Source: CALHRB01 sp964473465
GTDB taxonomy: Bacteria > Bacteroidota > Ignavibacteria > Kapaibacteriales > UBA2268
Length of the DNA stretch: 64,000 bases
Direction of reading: 5' to 3'
Assembly (NCBI GenBank): GCA_964473465.1
Contig: CAYYPE010000001.1
Location: 124,001-188,000 of the forward strand
The notes below the pieces were generated by a model. That model had not been told where the DNA came from and did not search any database. It saw only the letters and a list, made by a program, of their open reading frames with translations. This document shows positions 52,754-60,846 of the stretch, one piece after another (within the stretch, counting starts at the first letter, position 1; each line of letters starts with the position of its first letter). Made by a program: the position numbers and the translations under genes.

Positions 52754-53821
52754 TCAAGAACTAAGACGTTCTTTTAAGTAATTTATTACAGGAATTGGAG
52801 TTGGGTCAATTTTATTTTCGATAGCAAGATAGTAGCTAATCCAATCGCCAAGGTAAACAAGTTCAAACATTCTTGTTAGGAAATATTCACCATTGCCGGA
52901 GAATGAAAGTTGAATGTTCACTTTGCCTTCCATAATATCACTTAAAGCATCAAATCTATCTGAGATTCTGGGATGATCGTCTTTGTCTTTCAAATAAATG
53001 ATTGATAGCCTTTGAATTAAGTCCTGCGGATGGCTGAAAGAGTTAATTTCGTTATGATTCATTTCCGGCAGCAGACTACCGTAACATAAATTTTTTGCGT
53101 TCTCATTGATTTGGTCTCTCCAGCGAAGATTAACCGAATCAAGTCTCTCGGTTGAAGAGTAAATAATAGGTATTGAATTAGCTATTTTTTTTGCTGTTGA
53201 AAAAGCAATATTATTTTCATCAGGGACAGAGTAGATATCTGAAAGTTGAGATATTTTTTCAATGGTCTCTTCGATTGCCTTTTCGATTTTTTTCTCGGTG
53301 TTAATTGAAAAGAGATTCAGCCTGATTAAAATATATAAAAGGGGGAAAAAAGAATAAGCTAAAGCACACCTCGGTTGATAACCCGATGGTATTTTGATTA
53401 TAGGTAAATTGTATTTTTCGGCAAGAGAAAAAAGATTACCTCCCGAGGAAATACAGAGCAGGTTATTGGTTTGTTTTCTTGCCGATTCAAATGCTGAAAT
53501 TGTTTCTTCGGTATTGCCGGAATAAGAACTTGCAATAACCAGAGCTGAATCTCCGATAATTTGATTAATATTATAATTTCTGTTGACTTTTATTGAAACA
53601 ACATTTGTTTCGGGACTTGATTGGATAAAGGAAGAAAGTAAATCTCCTCCAATAGCTGAGCCACCCATACCCAGAATTATAATTGAATCCGGTTTGTATG
53701 ATTTTGAATAAATTTTAGCATCTTTTCCGATTTCGATAGCTTCTTTTATTTGCTCAGGGAAATTTTTTATCACATGATGCATATTTTGAGAGTCAATATT
53801 AAGTAGATCCTGTATATTCAT
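52754..53821 (-). CDS. Bifunctional phosphoglucose/phosphomannose isomerase (SIS fold)
   Basis: This 355-residue protein has two SIS sugar-isomerase domains. The first contains IILGMGGSAIGGDL and the phosphate-binding SSYSGNTEETI, and the active-site segment EMNHNEINSF lies in the second (about 210-355). The bifunctional PGI/PMI family, first described in archaea and then in bacteria, converts glucose-6-P and mannose-6-P to fructose-6-P. Length is typical (about 300-350). It sits 39 bases downstream of the metal-dependent hydrolase gene, on the same strand. Confidence 0.93.
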   Translation of the reverse strand: MNIQDLLNIDSQNMHHVIKNFPEQIKEAIEIGKDAKIYSKSYKPDSIIILGMGGSAIGGDLLSSFIQSSPETNVVSIKVNRNYNINQIIGDSALVIASSYSGNTEETISAFESARKQTNNLLCISSGGNLFSLAEKYNLPIIKIPSGYQPRCALAYSFFPLLYILIRLNLFSINTEKKIEKAIEETIEKISQLSDIYSVPDENNIAFSTAKKIANSIPIIYSSTERLDSVNLRWRDQINENAKNLCYGSLLPEMNHNEINSFSHPQDLIQRLSIIYLKDKDDHPRISDRFDALSDIMEGKVNIQLSFSGNGEYFLTRMFELVYLGDWISYYLAIENKIDPTPIPVINYLKERLSS

Positions 53822-53860
53822 ATTTTTTTATTATTACTAAAAAGAAAATTCTAATAAAAT

Positions 53861-54538
53861 TTAAAATTCAATCGTTTCGCCGAATTCCATAACTCTGGAA
53901 TTTTTCCCGATGCTTTGAACTTTTCGCTTAAATTCATGAGGGTCTGCCTGAATAACCCCAAAGGTATTATAATGCATTGGAATGGCAAGTTCAGGACTAA
54001 CAAATTCAACAGCTTTGACGGCATCATCAATTCCCATAGTGAAGTTATCGCCAATGGGTGCTAACATAATATCAATTTTGTTCAATTCACCAATGAGTTT
54101 CATATCGAGGAACAAACCTGTGTCACCTGTATGATAAATGGTTTTTCCGCCCATATTGAAAACTACACCGGCTGGTTCGCCCATATATCTGCCATCTGGA
54201 GATGATGAACCGTGATGAGCAATTGTAAATTTCAAACGACCGAAAGGAAAGTTCCATCCGCCGCCAATATGCATATTGTGGGCCTGACAGCCCTGCTCGG
54301 CAACATAATTGGCAAGTTCGTTAACAGCAATAATGAGTGCGTTATGTTTTTTTGCCAGAGTAACTGCATCACCAAGATGGTCACCGTGGGCATGAGTAAG
54401 AACTATGAAATTTGGCTTTAAATCCTCTACTTTGATTGGCATTGTGGGATTACCGCTAATGAAGGGATCAATAATCAGATTATACTTTCCATCGTTGAAA
54501 AGGAAACTTGAATGACTAAGATAAGTAAGCTTTAACAT
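53861..54538 (-). CDS. Metal-dependent hydrolase (UPF0173, metallo-beta-lactamase fold)
   Basis: This 225-residue protein has the metallo-beta-lactamase motif THAHGDHLGD (His, His, Asp, His ligands near residue 50), IAHHGSSSPDG, and GDTGLFLDMKLIGEL. This matches the UPF0173 family (YtkL-like). The substrate is unknown, though family members hydrolyse phosphate or other esters. Length is normal (about 225). It is followed on the same strand by the isomerase gene. Confidence 0.93.
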   Translation of the reverse strand: MLKLTYLSHSSFLFNDGKYNLIIDPFISGNPTMPIKVEDLKPNFIVLTHAHGDHLGDAVTLAKKHNALIIAVNELANYVAEQGCQAHNMHIGGGWNFPFGRLKFTIAHHGSSSPDGRYMGEPAGVVFNMGGKTIYHTGDTGLFLDMKLIGELNKIDIMLAPIGDNFTMGIDDAVKAVEFVSPELAIPMHYNTFGVIQADPHEFKRKVQSIGKNSRVMEFGETIEF

Positions 54539-54575
54539 GGTTATTTCTCCTTATTAAAATCAACAAAATAATAAT

Positions 54576-55208
54576 TTATTCAACAAGATTATTCTTGATG
54601 GCGTAATGAGTTAGCTCTGCATTGCTTTTCATATTCATTTTTTCCAGAATTCTTATTCTGTAAGTGCTAATGGTGTTAATACTTAAAGCAAGTTCTTCGG
54701 CAATTTCTCTTACAGTTTTTCCTGAAGCTATCATACACATAACCTGAAATTCCCTGTCGGATAGAGTTTCATGTTTAGCGGTTTCGGAAGAAGAGCCAAT
54801 ATTAGCAGCAAGAAGTTCAGCAAGTTCGGGAGATACATATTTTCTGCCCTGTGATACCTTTCTTATGGCTCCGATAATTTCTTCCGGTTCACTTTCTTTA
54901 TTGATATATCCGTAAGCTCCAGCCTTGAGAACCCTGACAGCATATTGCTCTTCAGGATATACAGTGAACATCAATACTTTAATATCTGGTTTGAAATATT
55001 TGATTTCTTTAAGAGTATCAAGTCCATCTTTGCCGGGCATAGAAATATCAAGCAGCACAACATCATAGTTTTTTTCCCGGATTCTTTCGAGCAGCTCATA
55101 ACCTGAACTTGCCTCGTCAGCAACGACAATGTCGTTGGTTTCCTCAATAATTTGGCGTAATCCTTTTCTAACTACTGAGTGATCGTCAACAATGATGACC
55201 TTAATCAT
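54576..55208 (-). CDS. NarL/LuxR-family response regulator
   Basis: This 210-residue regulator has a receiver domain (about 1-120) with phosphoacceptor Asp54 in VVLLDISMPG and a LuxR-type helix-turn-helix (about 145-205) starting LSDREFQVMCMIASGKTVREI. It probably controls transcription after phosphorylation by the kinase encoded 12 bases upstream. The pair resembles NarXL/NreBC systems. Its output genes are unknown. Confidence 0.96.
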   Translation of the reverse strand: MIKVIIVDDHSVVRKGLRQIIEETNDIVVADEASSGYELLERIREKNYDVVLLDISMPGKDGLDTLKEIKYFKPDIKVLMFTVYPEEQYAVRVLKAGAYGYINKESEPEEIIGAIRKVSQGRKYVSPELAELLAANIGSSSETAKHETLSDREFQVMCMIASGKTVREIAEELALSINTISTYRIRILEKMNMKSNAELTHYAIKNNLVE

Positions 55209-55220
55209 AATTAAATCCTT

Positions 55221-56780
55221 TTATTTTAAAGGTAAAGTAAGAGTAACAGTAGTGCCTATTCCGGAAACACCCGAAATAGTAAGTTTTCCACCTAAAGCTG
55301 TAGCACGTTCATACATACCAATGAGACCAAATGACTGTCTGCTGTTGATATTTTCCTTTTTGATGCCTTTTCCGTTATCACTTACTCTTAATCTTAATTC
55401 ATTATTTTCAACTTCGAGATGCACATCAACCCTTGTTGCTTTAGAATGACGGGCAATGTTAGTAAGTATTTCCTGAAAAATTCTGAAGATTGCAGTTGAG
55501 TATTTTTCATCAAGATTCAATTCATGATTGGGGACAACAACTTTGCAACGGACAGCAGACCTTTTTTGAAATTCGGCTGCCTGCCACTCAATAGCAGCAA
55601 CAATACCAAAATGATCCAGAACAGAAGGACGGAGTTCCGAAGAAATCGAGCGAACTTTTCTGATAGTAGATTCAATCAATTCGTTCATTTTTCTTGTTCT
55701 TTCGTAAAGGACTTCCTGACGAAGGTATTTTTTCTTGATTAACCACATTAGTTCGAGTTTCAAAGCTGTTAATGCATGTCCGAGTTCATCATGAATATCT
55801 TTTGCAATCCTCTTTTTTTCTTCTTCTCGGGAAGATTCGATATAAAGTGCAAGATTTCTGAGTTCTTCGCTGGAAATATTCAATTTTTCTTCAGTTTCTT
55901 TTCTTTCAGTAATATCATAGAGAAAACCGTAAATAAATCTTTCATTAAGTTGATTATTATAGATATTCATCATCTTTTCTCTTATCCATTTTTCGGTTCC
56001 ATTATGAGAGTTAATTCTATATTCGATTATAACTTCGGAATTAGGGCTTTTCTTAACATTTTCAAGACTTGCATTATATTTTTTTATGTCTTCGGGTTTG
56101 ATTAGGTCGTTCCAGTTCAGTTTATTTTCAATAAAATCGCTTTTATTGAAACCAGTGATTGCCGGAAAAGCTCCCTCGATGAATAATATTTTCAAGTTCA
56201 TATCTCTTTGATATGTAATGCCTTTTAAATTAATTAAAAAATGTTTTAGCAAGTCATATTCATCTTTAAAATTTAAATCCTGAGAGGTATTAATATTTTC
56301 TTCATCGGTCTTTTCAGTTGGTGACCTGTCAATAGTAGAACTTTTTGACAAAAAAGTAAAATTATTTTTTACCTTGATAATTACAATCACTCTGTCATCT
56401 TCAGAACTTTTTCCTTTTAATGGAATTGAGATCATTTCGGAAAAGATTCTGTTATTATTGTCATCTGAATTTAACTCAAAAAAATTATTTTCAATTTGAC
56501 CGGTAACAAGAGTGTGAAGGCAATAGCAATTTTCATTGTCAACATTACCACAAATTTGATTACATTTATCAAAATTCAAAGAATTGAAGAAATTCTTGAA
56601 AGCCTTGTTTTTCCAGATAATATTCTTTTGAAAATCAATAATAAAGACTGGTTCATTTAAATTATCATAAATATCAATTAAATCCTTACTTAATGGTTTA
56701 ATTGGCGATAATTGCCTAAAGAATTTATCAAAAAAAGGAAGAAATATATTGCTTTTTTTATTTCCCTTTGATTCTTTCAT
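55221..56780 (-). CDS. PAS sensor kinase with cysteine cluster, HisKA_3 type
   Basis: This 519-residue cytosolic kinase has two PAS domains (about 35-150 and 180-295). The first holds a cysteine group at Cys73, Cys77, Cys85 and Cys87, ending NENCYCLHTL. HisKA_3 has His330 in AKDIHDELGHALTAL, and HATPase_c (about 415-518) has ILTNIARHSKATRVD and DNGKGIKKEN. HisKA_3 kinases pair with NarL-type regulators, as here. A cysteine-bearing PAS suggests an Fe-S cluster or redox sensor like NreB, though the cysteine spacing differs. The regulator gene follows 12 bases after. Confidence 0.93.
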   Translation of the reverse strand: MKESKGNKKSNIFLPFFDKFFRQLSPIKPLSKDLIDIYDNLNEPVFIIDFQKNIIWKNKAFKNFFNSLNFDKCNQICGNVDNENCYCLHTLVTGQIENNFFELNSDDNNNRIFSEMISIPLKGKSSEDDRVIVIIKVKNNFTFLSKSSTIDRSPTEKTDEENINTSQDLNFKDEYDLLKHFLINLKGITYQRDMNLKILFIEGAFPAITGFNKSDFIENKLNWNDLIKPEDIKKYNASLENVKKSPNSEVIIEYRINSHNGTEKWIREKMMNIYNNQLNERFIYGFLYDITERKETEEKLNISSEELRNLALYIESSREEEKKRIAKDIHDELGHALTALKLELMWLIKKKYLRQEVLYERTRKMNELIESTIRKVRSISSELRPSVLDHFGIVAAIEWQAAEFQKRSAVRCKVVVPNHELNLDEKYSTAIFRIFQEILTNIARHSKATRVDVHLEVENNELRLRVSDNGKGIKKENINSRQSFGLIGMYERATALGGKLTISGVSGIGTTVTLTLPLK

Positions 56781-56842
56781 TTTACGAAAATGTATGTTAA
56801 TTGGTTTGATTGAGAATGTAACATAATAAATATCATTGAATT

Positions 56843-58150
56843 TTAATAATCTAAAATTAATAACCCGGAAATTTTCATGAGTTCAGATTCGAATATTTTT
56901 GCATTGTATTTTGCACTAATTAATCTGTTTTTTGCCTGAAAAAACTTTTGCTGAGCTTCACGGAATTCGAGCGGAGTTGAAACTCCCTGATTGAGTCTCT
57001 CGGTAGCGATATCGAGATTTTGCCTTGCTACTGAAAGATTTAGTTCTTCTAAAGTAATTAACTCCAGATATTTTTTGTAGTTAGATATATTAATAGTAAA
57101 TGCAGAATGAATGTTTTCAATAATCTGATTGTGATTCAGCCTGTTGTTCATTGCTATAATTTTTTTGTTTTCAAGTTCAATAGAATTTCTGAAGCCATTG
57201 AAAAGATTATAAGAAAGATTCAGCCCCAGACTATAACCGGTTTGGGTGTTTGATTTGAGAACCCCGGCATCGGAATAGGAATTCAGGTAACCAAGGTTGG
57301 TGTAAAAGGATAATGTTGGCAGAAAATCAGATTTAATGATATTGTAATCATAATCTGAGATAGCAATATTTTTCTCAGAAATTTGCACAGAAGTATTTTT
57401 GATTTTAATATCATCGAAGATAAGATTACTGACTAAATTTTGTTTCAAAGGTATGGAATCCTCGACTTCGAATTCAGTTTCGGGATTTCTTGCCAAAATA
57501 TTATTCAATTGTATTTTCAGGCTTTTTAAGATTTCCTTTTGATTGAGATAATTGGAGGAATCCTCGTTAAAATAAACCCTTGATTGAAGAGCTTCAATTT
57601 GGGAAGCAGAGCCAACGCTGTTTTTCAGATTAGTTAGATTCAGTCTGTCTCTCGAAATGTTAAGATTTTCCTCAGCCAGTTTAACTATTGATTTCTGGGA
57701 AACAATACTGTAATATGTTTTATAAATATTTAACAATACTTCTTCAATTTCGGATTTAAGGACTAATTTGGATATTTCGTTGAGTTCAGAAAGTTTGTCA
57801 TAATTTAAAAACATTGCAAAGCCATCGAAAAGAGTCCAGTTGAGTGCAAGACCCGTGTTAAGTGAACCAGATCTGGCTCCAGTTCTTTCGGTAACCCTTC
57901 CATCAAAGAATTCAAGATTAGTGTTGTTTACGCTTGTGTTATAACTTCCGTTCAAATCAATTCTTGGTAAAAAACCAGCGTTACCCAAAGAAACGTTATT
58001 TTTTGTAATTTCAGTTTCGTTTTTTCGAAGTTGTATAGAAAAATTATTGTTCAGAGCTAACTTAATGGCTTCTTCAATAGTTAGCACAGGTTGAGAAAAC
58101 AGGGGACTGAAAAAAAAGAATAACTGTATTATAAAAAAAAGTTTTTTCAT
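56843..58150 (-). CDS. TolC family outer-membrane efflux protein
   Basis: This 435-residue protein has a signal peptide (about 1-19), then two repeats of the TolC/OEP fold with long helices (EEAIKLALNNNFSIQLRKNE near residue 25) and LSYNLFNGFRNSIELENKK (second half). TolC proteins form a trimeric channel across the outer membrane and periplasm for tripartite pumps or type I secretion. No pump or adaptor genes adjoin, so its partner is elsewhere. It is divergent from the deoxyhypusine-synthase-like gene (122 bases). Confidence 0.9.
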   Translation of the reverse strand: MKKLFFIIQLFFFFSPLFSQPVLTIEEAIKLALNNNFSIQLRKNETEITKNNVSLGNAGFLPRIDLNGSYNTSVNNTNLEFFDGRVTERTGARSGSLNTGLALNWTLFDGFAMFLNYDKLSELNEISKLVLKSEIEEVLLNIYKTYYSIVSQKSIVKLAEENLNISRDRLNLTNLKNSVGSASQIEALQSRVYFNEDSSNYLNQKEILKSLKIQLNNILARNPETEFEVEDSIPLKQNLVSNLIFDDIKIKNTSVQISEKNIAISDYDYNIIKSDFLPTLSFYTNLGYLNSYSDAGVLKSNTQTGYSLGLNLSYNLFNGFRNSIELENKKIIAMNNRLNHNQIIENIHSAFTINISNYKKYLELITLEELNLSVARQNLDIATERLNQGVSTPLEFREAQQKFFQAKNRLISAKYNAKIFESELMKISGLLILDY

Positions 58151-58272
58151 TCAAAATCAACAAAAAAATAAAAATCTAAATTAACGATTTCAAAGACGAA
58201 TATCAATCAGGATTTGTCAAATCATTAAATATTAGATAATTTTGTTTTTTTTAAAATAAATATGGTGAAAAA

Positions 58273-59304
58273 ATGCAAAGCAAAGAATATTATCTTAACC
58301 CCAAAAAAATAGTAGAACATATTGACATAAAAAAAATAAATTCGGTTGACATTGTCGAATCAATGGGGAAGACAGCTTTTCAGGCAAGGAATTTATATCG
58401 TGCTTCGAAAATTTATGATATGATGTTGAAGGACGAAACTTGTTCGGTTATTCTCACTCTGGCAGGTTCGCTTTTCAGTGCGGGCTTAAAAAAAGTAGTG
58501 GTGGACATGATTGAAAATAACATGATTGATGCCATTGTCAGCACAGGGGCAATAATAGTTGATCAGGATTTTCTTGAGGCATTAGGTTTCAAACACTATC
58601 AGGGAACTCCATTTGTTGATGATAATGAGCTAAGAGAGCTGATGATTGACCGAATTTATGATACATATATTGATGAGGAAGAGCTAAGAGTGTGCGATAT
58701 GACTGTTGCAGATATTGCAAATTCGCTTGAACCGAGACCATACAGCTCAAGGGAATTTATTCAGGAAATGGGACGTTGGCTGGTAATCAATAACACTGGA
58801 AAGGATTCAGTAATCAGAACTGCTTATGAAAAGGGTATTCCGATTTTTGTTCCCGCTTTTTCTGATTGTTCGGCTGGTTTTGGTCTGGTTCATCATCAAT
58901 ACTATTCAAAGGGTGAAATTGTATCTATAGACTCTGCAAAAGATTTTCTGGAACTTACAAAGATAAAAATTGCAGCTGGAGAAACTGGAATTTTTATGGT
59001 TGGAGGAGGTGTGCCTAAGAATTTCACTCAGGATGTAGTTGTCTCCTGCGATGTTCTTGGCGTTGAAGCTAATATGCATAAATACGCAGTTCAGATTACA
59101 GTGGCAGACGAGCGGGACGGCGGACTATCGGGTTCGACTCTCAAAGAAGCAAGTTCATGGGGGAAAGTGGAAACAACTTATGAGCAGATGGTTTTCAGCG
59201 AGGCTACAATTGCAATGCCACTGATAGTTTCTTACGCTTATCATAAAAGGGGATGGGAAACTCGCACAGAAAAAAGGTATAATGATCTATTGAATAAATC
59301 ATAA
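58273..59304 (+). CDS. Deoxyhypusine synthase-like protein
   Basis: This 343-residue protein shows the deoxyhypusine synthase (DHS) fold. TLAGSLFSAGLKKV and VSTGAIIVDQD sit near the N-terminus, as in the NAD-binding region. FMVGGGVPKNF and the SSWGKV segment with Lys298 occur in the C-terminal half. Human DHS uses a Lys in the same WGK motif to hold the butylamine intermediate, so Lys298 may be catalytic. In eukaryotes DHS modifies eIF5A, but bacteria lack eIF5A; bacterial members may act on polyamines, for example as homospermidine synthase-like enzymes. The gene stands alone, with a terminator at 59346. Confidence 0.9.
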   Translation: MQSKEYYLNPKKIVEHIDIKKINSVDIVESMGKTAFQARNLYRASKIYDMMLKDETCSVILTLAGSLFSAGLKKVVVDMIENNMIDAIVSTGAIIVDQDFLEALGFKHYQGTPFVDDNELRELMIDRIYDTYIDEEELRVCDMTVADIANSLEPRPYSSREFIQEMGRWLVINNTGKDSVIRTAYEKGIPIFVPAFSDCSAGFGLVHHQYYSKGEIVSIDSAKDFLELTKIKIAAGETGIFMVGGGVPKNFTQDVVVSCDVLGVEANMHKYAVQITVADERDGGLSGSTLKEASSWGKVETTYEQMVFSEATIAMPLIVSYAYHKRGWETRTEKRYNDLLNKS

Positions 59305-59345
59305 GAAGAATTTTTATCTGAATTTTAATCTTTATTAGTTTTTCA

Positions 59346-59398
59346 AACGAAGTGGAAATGAATTACAAATCTATAGATTTTCGCTTCGTTATTTTTTA
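59346..59398 (+). terminator. Rho-independent terminator after the DHS-like gene
   Basis: AACGAAGTGGAAAT pairs with ATTTTCGCTTCGTT (two G-T pairs) in a 14-base stem with a 17-base loop, followed by ATTTTTTAT. It lies about 40 bases after the stop codon. Confidence 0.8.
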
Positions 59399-59571
59399 TG
59401 TAGTGTATAAATAGGTTTTAGAAATCAAAAAATATTTAAACCAGATTTTCGTTAATACATTGATTTTATAATAAATTGGCTTTATTATTAACAAAGTTTA
59501 ATTTATTTTTCATCAGTTGTAATTTATTTAAGTTATAATTTTGATGTCGGTTTTGAGCCGATATTCAAAAA

Positions 59572-60750
59572 ATGTTTACCAAGAAAAAAATATCAAATAA
59601 CATAGATTTAAGTTTCAATCCTCAATCAGATAGATTATCAGGCTTGGATTTAGTCCGTATCATCGCAATGATAATGATGGTTCAGGGGCATGTTATATTC
59701 GAATTGACAAATCCATCTATCATTGATTATAACGATATTTCATGGAATATCTGGAATTTTTGTAGAGGTTTGACTGCACCAATTTTTCTTACTGTTTCGG
59801 GAATTGTTCAGGTATTTGCTAATAAAAGGGATGAAACAGGAAATCTTCCAAAGAAAACAGTTTCAAGAAGAGTATTCGTTGCAATGAATTTAATCCTTAT
59901 TGGATATTTTTTGGTTTTTCCTGCCGAGAAGATTTTTCATCTTCCTTTCGTTGAACGCTCAGTATGGGATTACTTCTTTCAGGTGAATGTTCTTCAAATG
60001 ATCGGTGTCTCGTTATTTATTGTTTTATTATTATTCCGATTGACAAAAAATGATAAGCAATTGGGAATAAGTTCTCTAATTCTGTCTTTGACGATATTTT
60101 TACTGACACCTATAGTATTTTTAATTGATTGGTTCAACTATCTTCCTGTTCCGATAGCAGCTTATCTATCAATCAAGAAAGGGACATTATTCCCAATATT
60201 CCCATTTACCGCATTTATGCTTGCTGGGGTGGCAGTTGGCACTTATCTGAAATCTGTTCCAAAGGAACTAAGATATCAGCATTTGATTAAATATGCTCCA
60301 ATTGCTGGAGTTATAATAATATTAATTAGTCTTTTAATTTCACTATTGTTTACACAATTTAATTATTTATATTCAGACCCAACAAAAGCTGATCCGGGAA
60401 TTTATATAATGAGATTGGGCTGTGTGTTTATATTTATCAGTCTGGTATCAATTATCTATCAATATACAAAGAAATTTTCCGATTTTTACTCAATATTAGG
60501 AAAGAGGGCATTATTTGTTTATGTTGCCCACTTGATCTTGTTATATGGGATACCATGGATTCCAAGTATAGGAAGGTTAAAACCGGGGGCTTTCTCACTC
60601 GAATTTACCATTCCTTTTGCTTTTTTGATAATATTGATATCACTATCTACAGCATATATTTATGAAGTATCAATAGCCCGCAACATTAAGCGAAAAGTAT
60701 TTTTCAGATATTCTCTAACCGCTTTGTTAACTTACCTTCTTTTTGTGTAA
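59572..60750 (+). CDS. Membrane acyltransferase-like protein (DUF1624/HGSNAT-like)
   Basis: This 392-residue protein has about ten membrane helices and opens with SGLDLVRIIAMIMMVQGHVI, a start seen in DUF1624 and heparan-alpha-glucosaminide N-acetyltransferase-like proteins. The His in MVQGHV may be the active His of this family. Other features are TVSGIVQVF, EKIFHLPF and VYVAHLILLYGIPWI. It could acetylate a sugar or amine at the membrane. The substrate is unknown. It is upstream (96 bases) of the fused dehydrogenase gene and may share a polysaccharide role. Confidence 0.8.
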   Translation: MFTKKKISNNIDLSFNPQSDRLSGLDLVRIIAMIMMVQGHVIFELTNPSIIDYNDISWNIWNFCRGLTAPIFLTVSGIVQVFANKRDETGNLPKKTVSRRVFVAMNLILIGYFLVFPAEKIFHLPFVERSVWDYFFQVNVLQMIGVSLFIVLLLFRLTKNDKQLGISSLILSLTIFLLTPIVFLIDWFNYLPVPIAAYLSIKKGTLFPIFPFTAFMLAGVAVGTYLKSVPKELRYQHLIKYAPIAGVIIILISLLISLLFTQFNYLYSDPTKADPGIYIMRLGCVFIFISLVSIIYQYTKKFSDFYSILGKRALFVYVAHLILLYGIPWIPSIGRLKPGAFSLEFTIPFAFLIILISLSTAYIYEVSIARNIKRKVFFRYSLTALLTYLLFV

Positions 60751-60846
60751 TAAATTAACACAAGAAGAGCCAAACGAAATCTTTATTTTTCAGAACAATA
60801 TATTTTTTAATAACTTTGCATTTTTGAATATTAAAATTATCTTTTA

